Source of the DNA: a virus
Direction: 5' to 3' (one strand)
Virus record (IMG/VR): IMGVR_UViG_3300046003_004989
Span: 62,001 to 126,000 of that record
DNA: 64,000 bases
The translations under genes were made by a program, and so were the position numbers. Shown here piece after piece: positions 6,793 through 14,097 of the stretch (positions within the stretch are counted from its first letter, which is position 1; the number at the start of each line of letters is the position of its first letter). The notes under the pieces were generated by a model. The model was given only the letters and a program-made list of their open reading frames with translations. It did not search any database and was not told the DNA's origin.

Positions 6793-9700
6793 TTAACTAC
6801 TAAACATTCCTTCGGATTTTGTTTTAATAGTTACAGAGGTTAATGCTTGAGTGAATGCTCTTTGTAGATCAGCTACTGATATTTGATTACCTTTAGCAGG
6901 TACTTGATTTGTAGGCGCATTGCCTTTTGGTGCTGGACCAGTTGCGGTAGGGGTTGCTGGAGCTGCTTGAGTTCCTGCAGTTTGAGCACCACCTCCACCA
7001 GCTCCATTTAATTCTTTTATAGCAGCTACGAGTTCCTCAAATGCGGATTTGATAGATTCATCTATTTGACTAGCGATTGCTTCAGGATTCTTAGCTAAGA
7101 TTGCTAAAGATTTCATCATAGAATCTGTCAATGTAAGTTTTTTCAAATCGAACGAATTAACGTGCTCTTTGAATAACTTCATCGATTTTTGAATCTTGTC
7201 AAAATTATCAGCTAATTTAGTCATTTGATCTGTAGTATCTGCCATTGTTTGTAGATTAGTAGCAAATGCCGAGAAGTAATAACTAATCTTAGGCATATTT
7301 GGATTGAGTTTTGGATCGAATGCATTATTTACTTGAGATAAGAATGCATTGATGGATTGTCCAGTTTTATCAACATCTTTTAATTTACCCCATGCTTCAA
7401 CTGGTTTAGCTGCATCAGCCAAAGCAGATGTCATATCAGGCAGAACATCTAAAGCAGAATCAACTGCTGATCGATTAGCTTCAACTAATCTTCCAGTGGA
7501 TGCAATTCCATGAACTAAAAGCGATAAGATAGTTTGAAGATTAAATGCAGCTTTCTTAAAGTCACTTGAGTTCATTTTTCTTGTTGAAACTGGAACTAAC
7601 TGACCTTTACTGTCAACCTTATATGTTGTGATTTCTGAATTTGCTAATTTAATAACTGCATCGGCAACTGATGATATATTTTGTCCTAGACCTTGAATCG
7701 CTTGAACACCTTTCTTAACATATCCATCCGAGAACCAACCTTCTGAATTGTCTTCCATTTCACCAATTTTAGCAATCTCTCTTGCAAGGAATCCTGTTAT
7801 CATTCCAATATTAACAGCTGCAGTAACGAAGTCTGTAGGATTCATTTTTCTAACAGATTTGATAACTAATTGTGGCTTACCGTCGATCATCTTAACTTCA
7901 TTTTCGACAAGTTCCATGTTTGCCATTTTCTGAATTACTTCAGCCATAGCAAGTAAGTTATCTCCAAGACCAGCAATAGATTCAACCCCTTTAGATACAA
8001 ATCCTCCTGAGAAGATACCAGAAGAATCTGATTCCATTTTACCGATTTTAGCTAATTCGTTAGCTAAGAAACCAGTTACCATTCCTATATTGAGAGATGC
8101 AGAAACAAAATCAGATGTAGACATTTTTCTAACTGATTTCGGAACGATCTTAGCATCTTTTGTACCAGCATTAACAACTTCATATTCGGTGATTTCCAAA
8201 TTAGCCCAAGCTTTAACTCCTTGAGCCAAATTAACGAGAGTATCACCTGAATTTTTAAGTGCATCAACACCTTCAGCAACTAAACCACCACCAAATATTG
8301 CATCGTATAGTGGATCTCCTGAAGATTTACCTCGATTAAGCATACCAACTTTTGCGAAAGGTGCAGCAATAGCTGAAATAACAAGTGCCATTCCGTTAGC
8401 TGCATTTTCAAAGTCAGACTTACCAAGTTTTCTCTTATTTTTAATTACAAGTTTTGCTTTTGCTGTTCCACCATTGATAACTTCCCATTCAGTTACTTCC
8501 AAATTAGCCCAAGCTTGAACACCTTCAGCTAATGAAGCAAGAACAGAACCAGCACCAGAAAGTGCTGCAACTCCAAGCATAAAGTCGAACCAATTAACAT
8601 TGATTCCCATTTTCTTTTGAGCTTCTTTATCTGTGATTATAGAGAATGCTCTAACAATTCCACCAATAGCATATTGTAGATTATCACTATCTCCTTGATT
8701 GAATCCAATTTTCTTAAATATTGCTAGACCAGCAGAAATTGATATTAGAGCAAGACCTGCAAGAATCATAGGTCCTACTGTGATAAGAAGTAAAGCGGCT
8801 CTAGCTGCTGCGGCTGCAGCAAATTTAAGTCCTTCAATAATTCCTCCTGGCATATCACCTCCAAGGAAACCAGAAACTACAGATCCTAAAGCATTCTTTA
8901 AACTCTCACCATCTTCATTCTTCCAACCGATAGCTTTAAATACTGCTAATCCACCAGAAAGAAGGAGAAGTGAGATACCTGCAACCATCATTGCGGCTGA
9001 ACCAGCAATAATAAATGGTGAAGCAAGACCTGCAAGACCCATTACAATACCTAATCCACCAATAGTTGCACCTAAAACTAGTGCATCATCCATTGTGAAT
9101 TTAGCTGCTTTGAATAGGACAAGACCTACAGAAATAAGAATTAATGAGATTGCAGCGATTGTCATACCAATAGCACCTTGAATAATTACTGAACCGAATG
9201 CTCCAGCAAGAGCCATTGCTACTGCCAATCCACCAACAGTAAGACCTAGAATGAGAGCATCATCCATTGTCATATTAGCTGCTTTATAGACCATTAAACC
9301 TACTCCTAAAAGAATAAGAGAGAATGAAACTATAAGAAGTGCTATAGCACCTTTAGCAATATCTTTCCAGAATTGACCTATAAAATAGAATACTGCTGCA
9401 AATCCAGCAATTGTAATAATTGCATATAGAGAATCTTGTGGAGTTACCATCATTGAAAATAGAACAATAGATAGACCGAACAAGATAATACCAAGTGAAG
9501 TATAGAGAAGTGATTTTACTCCATGTCTAACAGTGTCTGTTCCCATAACATAAAGTGCTATAGAAAGACCTAACATAGAAAGTGTAACTGCTAATGTACC
9601 CATAAGAATCATAGGTGCCATCATAGAAACGACTACCATCGTTAAAGCGTATAAAATTACACCTAATGCAATTTTAAGAGGAACTTTAGCTCTTGCTTCT

Positions 9701-10431
9701 GCTTCTTCCGGTTTCCCGAAAGTACCCATCGTTAAGAATAGAAGTCGTATGGTTAACCCAAATAGAACTGTACCTATCATAACAATTGGAGCCATGATAG
9801 TATAAAGAATCATAGTCAATCCAAAGATAAGAACACCTTTACCTAGTCCTGCGACTGCTGCCATACCTTTAGCAGAATCTTCATCTACAGTTCCAGCAGT
9901 AGTCATTAAAAGTCTTACAGTTAGTCCGAATAGAACTGCTCCTATCATTGCAAGAGGAGCCATAATAGAATAGAGTGTTAGGTATGCACCAAACTTAAGG
10001 ATATTCGAACCTAGACCATTGATGAGTAGACCCATAGCCTCAGCTTTTTTCGGATCTACATCAGCCATTGCATCATTTAGATTAGTGAAGAATTTTTTAA
10101 GTTTATCTCCAGCTTTATCATCTAACTTATTAACAGCTTTGATAATTTTTTCTAATCCGTTTGCTAGACCTCCGAGCAATTCTTTAAATGCTTTTGGATC
10201 TCCTCCAGTAGCATCATTCATCGCAGCATCTTTCATCTTAGCCTCAATAGACATTAAGATGTTAGTTTGCTTCTTTAGCTCGGCAGATACCTCCGTTTTT
10301 GTGACGGTATCTATCGAGCTTAGAAGTAATAGTGAATTTTCATTTGTAGTTTTAGCAGATTCCACCATGGCATCCATCTTCTTGAGGATACTCATCATAG
10401 AACTGTTTACATCTTCTTGCCTTACAGCCAT
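6793..10431 (-). CDS. Putative tail tape measure protein
   Basis: A 1212-residue protein, the longest in the window. It lies directly downstream of two genes that look like tail-assembly chaperones, the standard position of a tape measure. Residues 1-130 are helical and charged. Residues 140-560 are a series of long hydrophobic helices with internal duplications (for example NMTMDDALILG and KFTMDDALVLG, and two copies of IMAPxxMIGxVLFGLT). Residues 640-1010 hold about four divergent repeats of 100 residues, each with a [LM]AN[LM]E or LANSE block, an SxRKM segment and a phenylalanine-rich helix. The C-terminus is Pro/Gly/Thr-rich. At roughly 1.5 angstrom per residue the length would fit a tail near 180 nm, which is an inference. 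Confidence 0.7.
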   Translation of the reverse strand: MAVRQEDVNSSMMSILKKMDAMVESAKTTNENSLLLLSSIDTVTKTEVSAELKKQTNILMSIEAKMKDAAMNDATGGDPKAFKELLGGLANGLEKIIKAVNKLDDKAGDKLKKFFTNLNDAMADVDPKKAEAMGLLINGLGSNILKFGAYLTLYSIMAPLAMIGAVLFGLTVRLLMTTAGTVDEDSAKGMAAVAGLGKGVLIFGLTMILYTIMAPIVMIGTVLFGLTIRLLFLTMGTFGKPEEAEARAKVPLKIALGVILYALTMVVVSMMAPMILMGTLAVTLSMLGLSIALYVMGTDTVRHGVKSLLYTSLGIILFGLSIVLFSMMVTPQDSLYAIITIAGFAAVFYFIGQFWKDIAKGAIALLIVSFSLILLGVGLMVYKAANMTMDDALILGLTVGGLAVAMALAGAFGSVIIQGAIGMTIAAISLILISVGLVLFKAAKFTMDDALVLGATIGGLGIVMGLAGLASPFIIAGSAAMMVAGISLLLLSGGLAVFKAIGWKNEDGESLKNALGSVVSGFLGGDMPGGIIEGLKFAAAAAARAALLLITVGPMILAGLALISISAGLAIFKKIGFNQGDSDNLQYAIGGIVRAFSIITDKEAQKKMGINVNWFDFMLGVAALSGAGSVLASLAEGVQAWANLEVTEWEVINGGTAKAKLVIKNKRKLGKSDFENAANGMALVISAIAAPFAKVGMLNRGKSSGDPLYDAIFGGGLVAEGVDALKNSGDTLVNLAQGVKAWANLEITEYEVVNAGTKDAKIVPKSVRKMSTSDFVSASLNIGMVTGFLANELAKIGKMESDSSGIFSGGFVSKGVESIAGLGDNLLAMAEVIQKMANMELVENEVKMIDGKPQLVIKSVRKMNPTDFVTAAVNIGMITGFLAREIAKIGEMEDNSEGWFSDGYVKKGVQAIQGLGQNISSVADAVIKLANSEITTYKVDSKGQLVPVSTRKMNSSDFKKAAFNLQTILSLLVHGIASTGRLVEANRSAVDSALDVLPDMTSALADAAKPVEAWGKLKDVDKTGQSINAFLSQVNNAFDPKLNPNMPKISYYFSAFATNLQTMADTTDQMTKLADNFDKIQKSMKLFKEHVNSFDLKKLTLTDSMMKSLAILAKNPEAIASQIDESIKSAFEELVAAIKELNGAGGGGAQTAGTQAAPATPTATGPAPKGNAPTNQVPAKGNQISVADLQRAFTQALTSVTIKTKSEGMFSS

Positions 10432-10440
10432 TTATTTAGA

Positions 10441-10758
10441 CTATATTTTTAAAGAAGAGGGGATCCCAGGGAAAGATGCCGGTGAATAAGTATTCATATT
10501 TGGCATTTTCGGTGTTTTCATACCTCCAGGAAGATTACGGCTTGCATCTTTCATTAACTGTCCAGGTGACATATCTTTATATTGCTTAGATTGGCCTTCT
10601 TCTGCTTCCTGTTTTTCTTTTAGTATATCTATCAGGTTTTGTACGATAAATTCGTATTCATAGAAAGGAAGTTGTTCAACTTCCGAAGGTTGCAATCTAA
10701 GATGGTATAGAAGATACGTCTTAGTCTTAAAGAAGTTCTCCAGAGATATCTGAAACAA
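10441..10758 (-). CDS. Tail-assembly chaperone C-terminal frame (frameshift partner)
   Basis: A 105-codon frame that overlaps the end of the gp26-like gene in a different register. The only independent start is TTG at 10758, with no ribosome site at a good distance and no ATG until residue 63. The upstream gene ends CTT TAA G preceded by GGAGAA; a +1 slip at CTT would enter this frame at KTKTYLLYHLRLQP, giving a fused product, as in lambda G/GT-type chaperones. The product contains EVEQLPFYEYEFIVQNLIDIL and a Pro/Met-rich tail (PGGMKTPKMPNMN). It is placed between the gp26-like gene and the tape measure, as T4 gp51 is near gp26, but homology to gp51 is not claimed. Confidence 0.6.
   Translation of the reverse strand: MFQISLENFFKTKTYLLYHLRLQPSEVEQLPFYEYEFIVQNLIDILKEKQEAEEGQSKQYKDMSPGQLMKDASRNLPGGMKTPKMPNMNTYSPASFPGIPSSLKI
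10727..10741 (-). other. Candidate +1 programmed frameshift site (CTT TAA G)
   Basis: The minus strand reads GGAGAA CTT CTT TAA G. The layout matches the bacterial prfB site: a purine-rich Shine-Dalgarno-like stretch, a CTT P-site codon and a stop. Skipping one T moves the ribosome into the 105-codon frame, which is open across the site. Confidence 0.5.
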
Positions 10759-11692
10759 CGAAAAGACTTTTGATGCCTCCGGGAAAGCTAATGGGAGTGG
10801 TTACCTCGGAACCACATTTTTCGCATTCTTTCTTTAAAATTTCTTTAACACCAATTCTACACATATCTGTTAATGAATACATTGTTTGATATTTAGTAGA
10901 ACTCCAAGACATAAATTCAATCTCTAAGTTATTGATTGCTGCTTCATTGAAACCTCTCCATTCTAATTGTAAGTATGGAAGAACTTTGATAAATGATTGG
11001 TCAAGTTTCTTTCCTTCTTGTTGACGTTTTTGGATGTATTTTGTTACTTCCATCATAACACCAATTGAAGGTGGAGTCATGATAATTGTACCATTTGACT
11101 TCGTTTGAATTTCAAATCTACGAGTTTCTTCATTGTAGTATTTTTCCATTTTTTGGTCTACTTCATTATGCTCGAAAGATTCGTTAGTTATTTTAACTTC
11201 ATTTTCATGATTACACTCTTTACAAGGAGTTTTGATAATCAATTGATTTTCACCTTTAGGGAATGTCAAATCTCTTACCGCAAGAATCAAGTGGATTCTG
11301 TCTTCTTCTCGTAAGTCTTTAAATGACATTTGTCTATTAGGTTGTCTAATCATTAAACAAGATTTCAAGATTTCATTTAATGCTTCATCAATAGAAAATG
11401 GATCTTGTTCATTAATGGTAGAAAAGTGTCTTACTTCTCGAACTTCTGCTGAACGGATAAAAAATCTAGTTCCAGTAGGATAGAAAAGTCCTTTTGATGG
11501 GAAGTTCTCTGACCAAGTTTCGATGTAGCCAGGAAGTAAAGCTGGTTCATCACGTCCTTCATTTTCATAGCCTGTTGCTTTTCCAAGTGAAGTAATTTTT
11601 GGTTGTTCTTGTTGTGTTTCTTCAGTCTGATTTGCATTGAATTCTCTTGATTCCATGTCTCTTTCAGCTGCGTTTTCAAATTCTTTACTCAT
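10727..11692 (-). CDS. T4 gp26-like baseplate hub / tail-assembly chaperone
   Basis: A 321-residue protein of the T4 gp26 baseplate family (Pfam T4_baseplate type). After a variable N-terminus, it has FPSKGLFYPTGTRFFIRSAEVREVRHF (near residues 68-95), a helical block with DEALNEILKSCLM, and LREEDRIHLILAVRDLTFP. A zinc-ribbon insertion CKECNHENEV and a second pair CEKCGSEVTTP near the C-terminus frame the domain. Longer than T4 gp26 (about 208 aa). Position before the tape measure and a possible frameshift at its stop codon indicate a chaperone role in tail assembly. It starts inside the end of the ribbon-helix-helix gene (8-bp overlap). Confidence 0.7.
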   Translation of the reverse strand: MSKEFENAAERDMESREFNANQTEETQQEQPKITSLGKATGYENEGRDEPALLPGYIETWSENFPSKGLFYPTGTRFFIRSAEVREVRHFSTINEQDPFSIDEALNEILKSCLMIRQPNRQMSFKDLREEDRIHLILAVRDLTFPKGENQLIIKTPCKECNHENEVKITNESFEHNEVDQKMEKYYNEETRRFEIQTKSNGTIIMTPPSIGVMMEVTKYIQKRQQEGKKLDQSFIKVLPYLQLEWRGFNEAAINNLEIEFMSWSSTKYQTMYSLTDMCRIGVKEILKKECEKCGSEVTTPISFPGGIKSLFVVSDISGELL

Positions 11693-11942
11693 GTTCTATT
11701 TGATTTGTTTGATTTTCAAATTTTGTTTGTTTGATAATTTCTTTTACTTTGTCGTTAACAAAGGATGTTTGTTCCCCTTCATACTCTTTTATGTGATTAA
11801 GTATGAGCTCTCGAACATAGGCTGAGCTTGTCATTAGTTTGCCTTTCTGTAAAGACCAATTTAGAATGATGTTTTTTAGCTTATGATGGTCCGAGCTGGA
11901 GAGGAGAACTTGAATCTTTTCGTCTTTGTTCTCTTTACTCAT
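11685..11942 (-). CDS. Ribbon-helix-helix-like small protein
   Basis: An 85-residue protein. Residues 9-60 (KIQVLLSSSDHHKLKNIILN followed by SSAYVRELILNHIKEYE) fit a beta strand followed by two helices, as in MetJ/Arc-type DNA-binding proteins. The rest is a charged tail. It is the first gene of the tail-chaperone unit and has a late-type promoter embedded between the arms of an inverted repeat, which would suit autoregulation. The fold assignment is by pattern only. Confidence 0.5.
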   Translation of the reverse strand: MSKENKDEKIQVLLSSSDHHKLKNIILNWSLQKGKLMTSSAYVRELILNHIKEYEGEQTSFVNDKVKEIIKQTKFENQTNQIEHE

Positions 11943-11977
11943 AGATCGAATTTTATTGTATATATCTCAGATCTATG
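11940..11977. repeat. Inverted repeat around late-type promoter
   Basis: Perfect 8-bp arms CATAGATC (11940-11947) and GATCTATG (11970-11977) flank the late-type element of the ribbon-helix-helix gene, and one arm includes its start codon. Because the distal arm lies upstream of the expected transcript start, a DNA operator is more likely than an RNA hairpin. Confidence 0.45.
11957..11968 (-). promoter_or_regulatory. Late-type promoter element (RHH / gp26 unit)
   Basis: Minus strand GAGATATATACA, 15 nt upstream of the start codon. It matches the GATAWATAWW element found at the same distance from portal, sheath, tube and other structural genes. Confidence 0.6.
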
Positions 11978-12080
11978 ATAAAATAATCAAGTAACAATAT
12001 ATTATTTTATTCAAAAAGACAAACCAATAGAGGCCATCTGAGGAACTTTGGGTAGTTGTATTGATGAACTAATATAACAC

Positions 12081-12115
12081 AAAAAAGGGACTATCAGTAT
12101 TACACTGAGAGTCCC
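12081..12115 (-). terminator. Rho-independent terminator after topoisomerase gene
   Basis: The minus strand forms GGGACT / AGTCCC plus TCAGT / ACTGA stems with a small bulge, followed by TTTTTT. It lies 47 nt after the stop of the gp52-like gene. Confidence 0.9.
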
Positions 12116-12161
12116 TTGCATCAAATTAAAACTATATGATAATGGAATTTCTTCCGTTTGT

Positions 12162-13544
12162 TTATTTAGCTATTTTCTTACGTAGCTCTTTCAAATCTGA
12201 TTGATACCAATCCGTTGGAATAATTGCTTGAACTCGTTTAGTTTCAGCTTCATTTTCACCGATTTGTTTAAGTAGCTCTTCATATTTTTCTTTCGTTAAA
12301 GAGTGAATAGCCATACTTAAAAGGTAGTCGTAAGAATCTTCTGTCTTATCGAATTTTGCTTTCTCTAAATCTGTGATGATATCTGCTTTTGGTCGATTGT
12401 TAACTTTCAATTTTCCATCAATAATCATCTTAATGAACTTAGCTCGATTTGACATCTTGCTATTTTGTTCTTCTAATTGATTAACTAAATAGCTTTTACG
12501 CTTATCGTAGAAGGTTAAACGGAATTTAACAAAATGATTGATTAACTCAGTAACGGATTTGAAGATAATCAGCTTACCGTTTTCGTCAAGACATGTAATA
12601 TTTTCTGTTTCATTTTCAACTAATTTCAAAGTGCTTTCTAAATTGTCTTTAGCAATTCGATTTGCTAATTCTTGTCTAGAGAATTTGATTGTATAGCTAA
12701 TATCAGTTTTTGTAGAATTGTCATCGTAATATGAGATGATGTTTTTCTCTTGCAACCAATTCAAATGAGCTTCATATTTTTGATATGTCATAGACGGTGG
12801 CAATTCAGTAACTTTTACGGTTGTAGTGTTTTGAACTTCATATCTTCCTTTGATTTGAAATGAACTTGTTGCTACATCAGATTTTGTAACTATTCCATTG
12901 AAACCATTCCACCAAGGAAGTGGCTCTTGGAATTTTTTTCCTTCTAATGATTTGAGAGATGCATCGATTAAGTCAACTGCATTTCGATTCAAGATGTTTG
13001 TCGAGAAACCTACAGCGATACCAGAAGAACCGTTAAGCAGAACTGCTGGAATAATCGGTAAGAAGAATGTTGGTTCAATTTCATAACCTTCTTCGTATTG
13101 AGATTCGAGTAACTCGAAGTCTTTATAAAGTAGTCGGAAATTACCATTCAATTTAGTTGATATGTATCGAGCAGCACCTGGTTCTGGAGAACGAAGTGAA
13201 CCGAATTGACCGATACCGTCAAGAAGTGGCATCGAATTCTTAAATGTTTGAGCCATACCGATGATAGCTGAATTCAGTGAAGTATCACCGTGATGATATT
13301 GTGCATCGGATGCAATTTTACCACCGAATTGAAATACTTTAAGTGGTTTGTCATTTCCACCTTTCCAAACTCTATTGGCTACAAAAATAATCTTTCTTTG
13401 TGTTGGTTTGAATCCGTCAATTGCAGAAGGGATAGCTCGATTTTCAATAGTGTACATACCATAGGCTGCATACTCGTTATCAAGATATTCTGTTATTGTT
13501 CTTTGTGGAACTTCGTTCTTAGTAGATTGTGATATCTTCGACAT
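12162..13544 (-). CDS. 52: DNA topoisomerase II subunit, T4 gp52-like
   Basis: A 460-residue GyrA/ParC-like cleavage subunit (T4 gp52, 442 aa). The N-terminal breakage-reunion domain has AIPSAIDGFKPTQRKIIF, FQFGGKIASDAQYHHGDTSL, GQFGSLRSPEPGAARYIST (the active-site tyrosine follows AAR) and PIIPAVLLNGSSGIAVGFST. A coiled-coil arm follows (residues 330-430), with no C-terminal DNA-wrapping beta-pinwheel, as in T4. It pairs with the gp39-like ATPase encoded three genes upstream to form the phage topoisomerase used in replication. It overlaps the preceding 114-residue gene by 26 bp and ends at a strong terminator. Confidence 0.95.
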   Translation of the reverse strand: MSKISQSTKNEVPQRTITEYLDNEYAAYGMYTIENRAIPSAIDGFKPTQRKIIFVANRVWKGGNDKPLKVFQFGGKIASDAQYHHGDTSLNSAIIGMAQTFKNSMPLLDGIGQFGSLRSPEPGAARYISTKLNGNFRLLYKDFELLESQYEEGYEIEPTFFLPIIPAVLLNGSSGIAVGFSTNILNRNAVDLIDASLKSLEGKKFQEPLPWWNGFNGIVTKSDVATSSFQIKGRYEVQNTTTVKVTELPPSMTYQKYEAHLNWLQEKNIISYYDDNSTKTDISYTIKFSRQELANRIAKDNLESTLKLVENETENITCLDENGKLIIFKSVTELINHFVKFRLTFYDKRKSYLVNQLEEQNSKMSNRAKFIKMIIDGKLKVNNRPKADIITDLEKAKFDKTEDSYDYLLSMAIHSLTKEKYEELLKQIGENEAETKRVQAIIPTDWYQSDLKELRKKIAK

Positions 13545-13863
13545 TGTCTAATTGTTTTGCTTTGTAAGTATTTTTTATGAAAGTGTACAAATCGTTATCT
13601 TTCAAAATTTGTTTATGCTGCTTCTTCAATTCTTTTGAAGGAGTCTTACCTTCAGGTTGAAGTGATTTATCCATGATGACTTCTGGCCAATGTGGATTGA
13701 CGACTAAACCGATGGATTCGCATATTTTAGTTATATGTGCTTTATGTTCTTTGTCTATCTTATCGGCTGTAAGACCTTTTCGATTGATTTGAAAAACCCC
13801 TGAGATGTATTCGTGGTAGTCTTCATAAGATTCACCATTTCCTTGTTTGATTACGAGTATCAT
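13519..13863 (-). CDS. Hypothetical protein between topoisomerase genes
   Basis: A 114-residue basic, helical protein (start MILVIKQGNGESYEDYHEYI). The N-terminal part may form a small beta domain; the C-terminal half is Lys-rich (GKTPSKELKKQHKQILKDND). It overlaps the gp52-like gene by 26 bp and shares one base with the 50-residue gene upstream, so all three are expressed together. Function unknown; a topoisomerase accessory role is conceivable from context only. Confidence 0.65.
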   Translation of the reverse strand: MILVIKQGNGESYEDYHEYISGVFQINRKGLTADKIDKEHKAHITKICESIGLVVNPHWPEVIMDKSLQPEGKTPSKELKKQHKQILKDNDLYTFIKNTYKAKQLDNVEDITIY

Positions 13864-14015
13864 TATTTAGCGTATTGTAAGTTTAACAATTTGTCTGCTT
13901 TTTTAAGCTCTTTCTTAGCCGATTTGATGTTTCCTGCGAGGGTAAGTTTTAGAGCTTTAATCATTGCTATTCTAGCAGGTGTAGTTTCTTTAGATGATTG
14001 AGATTGCTTACTCAT
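13863..14015 (-). CDS. Small basic protein (50 aa)
   Basis: A 50-residue Lys-rich protein (MSKQSQSSKETTPARIAMIK at the start, ending LLNLQYAK) that is almost all helix after residue 13. The frame is supported by an early-type promoter 23 nt upstream of its ATG and by a TAATG junction with the next gene. Function unknown. Confidence 0.6.
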   Translation of the reverse strand: MSKQSQSSKETTPARIAMIKALKLTLAGNIKSAKKELKKADKLLNLQYAK

Positions 14016-14038
14016 ATTGATGTTTTAATTGTGATATA

Positions 14039-14093
14039 CAAATATAAAACAAAAGTTTCAAATTAAAAAATTTTTATTCAAAAAGTTATTAAC
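14039..14093 (-). promoter_or_regulatory. Early-type bipartite promoter
   Basis: GTTAATAACTTTTT (minus, 14093-14080), 33 bp, then TATATTTGTATATC (element 14046-14039). It lies between the two topoisomerase subunit genes and drives the 50-residue gene and the genes downstream through gp52. Confidence 0.75.
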
Positions 14094-14097
14094 AATT

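Noticed and set aside
8699-9181. A 160-codon plus-strand frame opposite the tape measure gene, and a similar one at 10019-10489
   Set aside because: They mirror repetitive, Ala/Gly-rich minus-strand coding sequence, start and stop arbitrarily, and have proline-rich, unlikely compositions.
13290-13532. Plus-strand frames over the topoisomerase genes (also 14567-14887)
   Set aside because: Antisense shadows of strongly conserved topoisomerase coding sequence with no start-site support.
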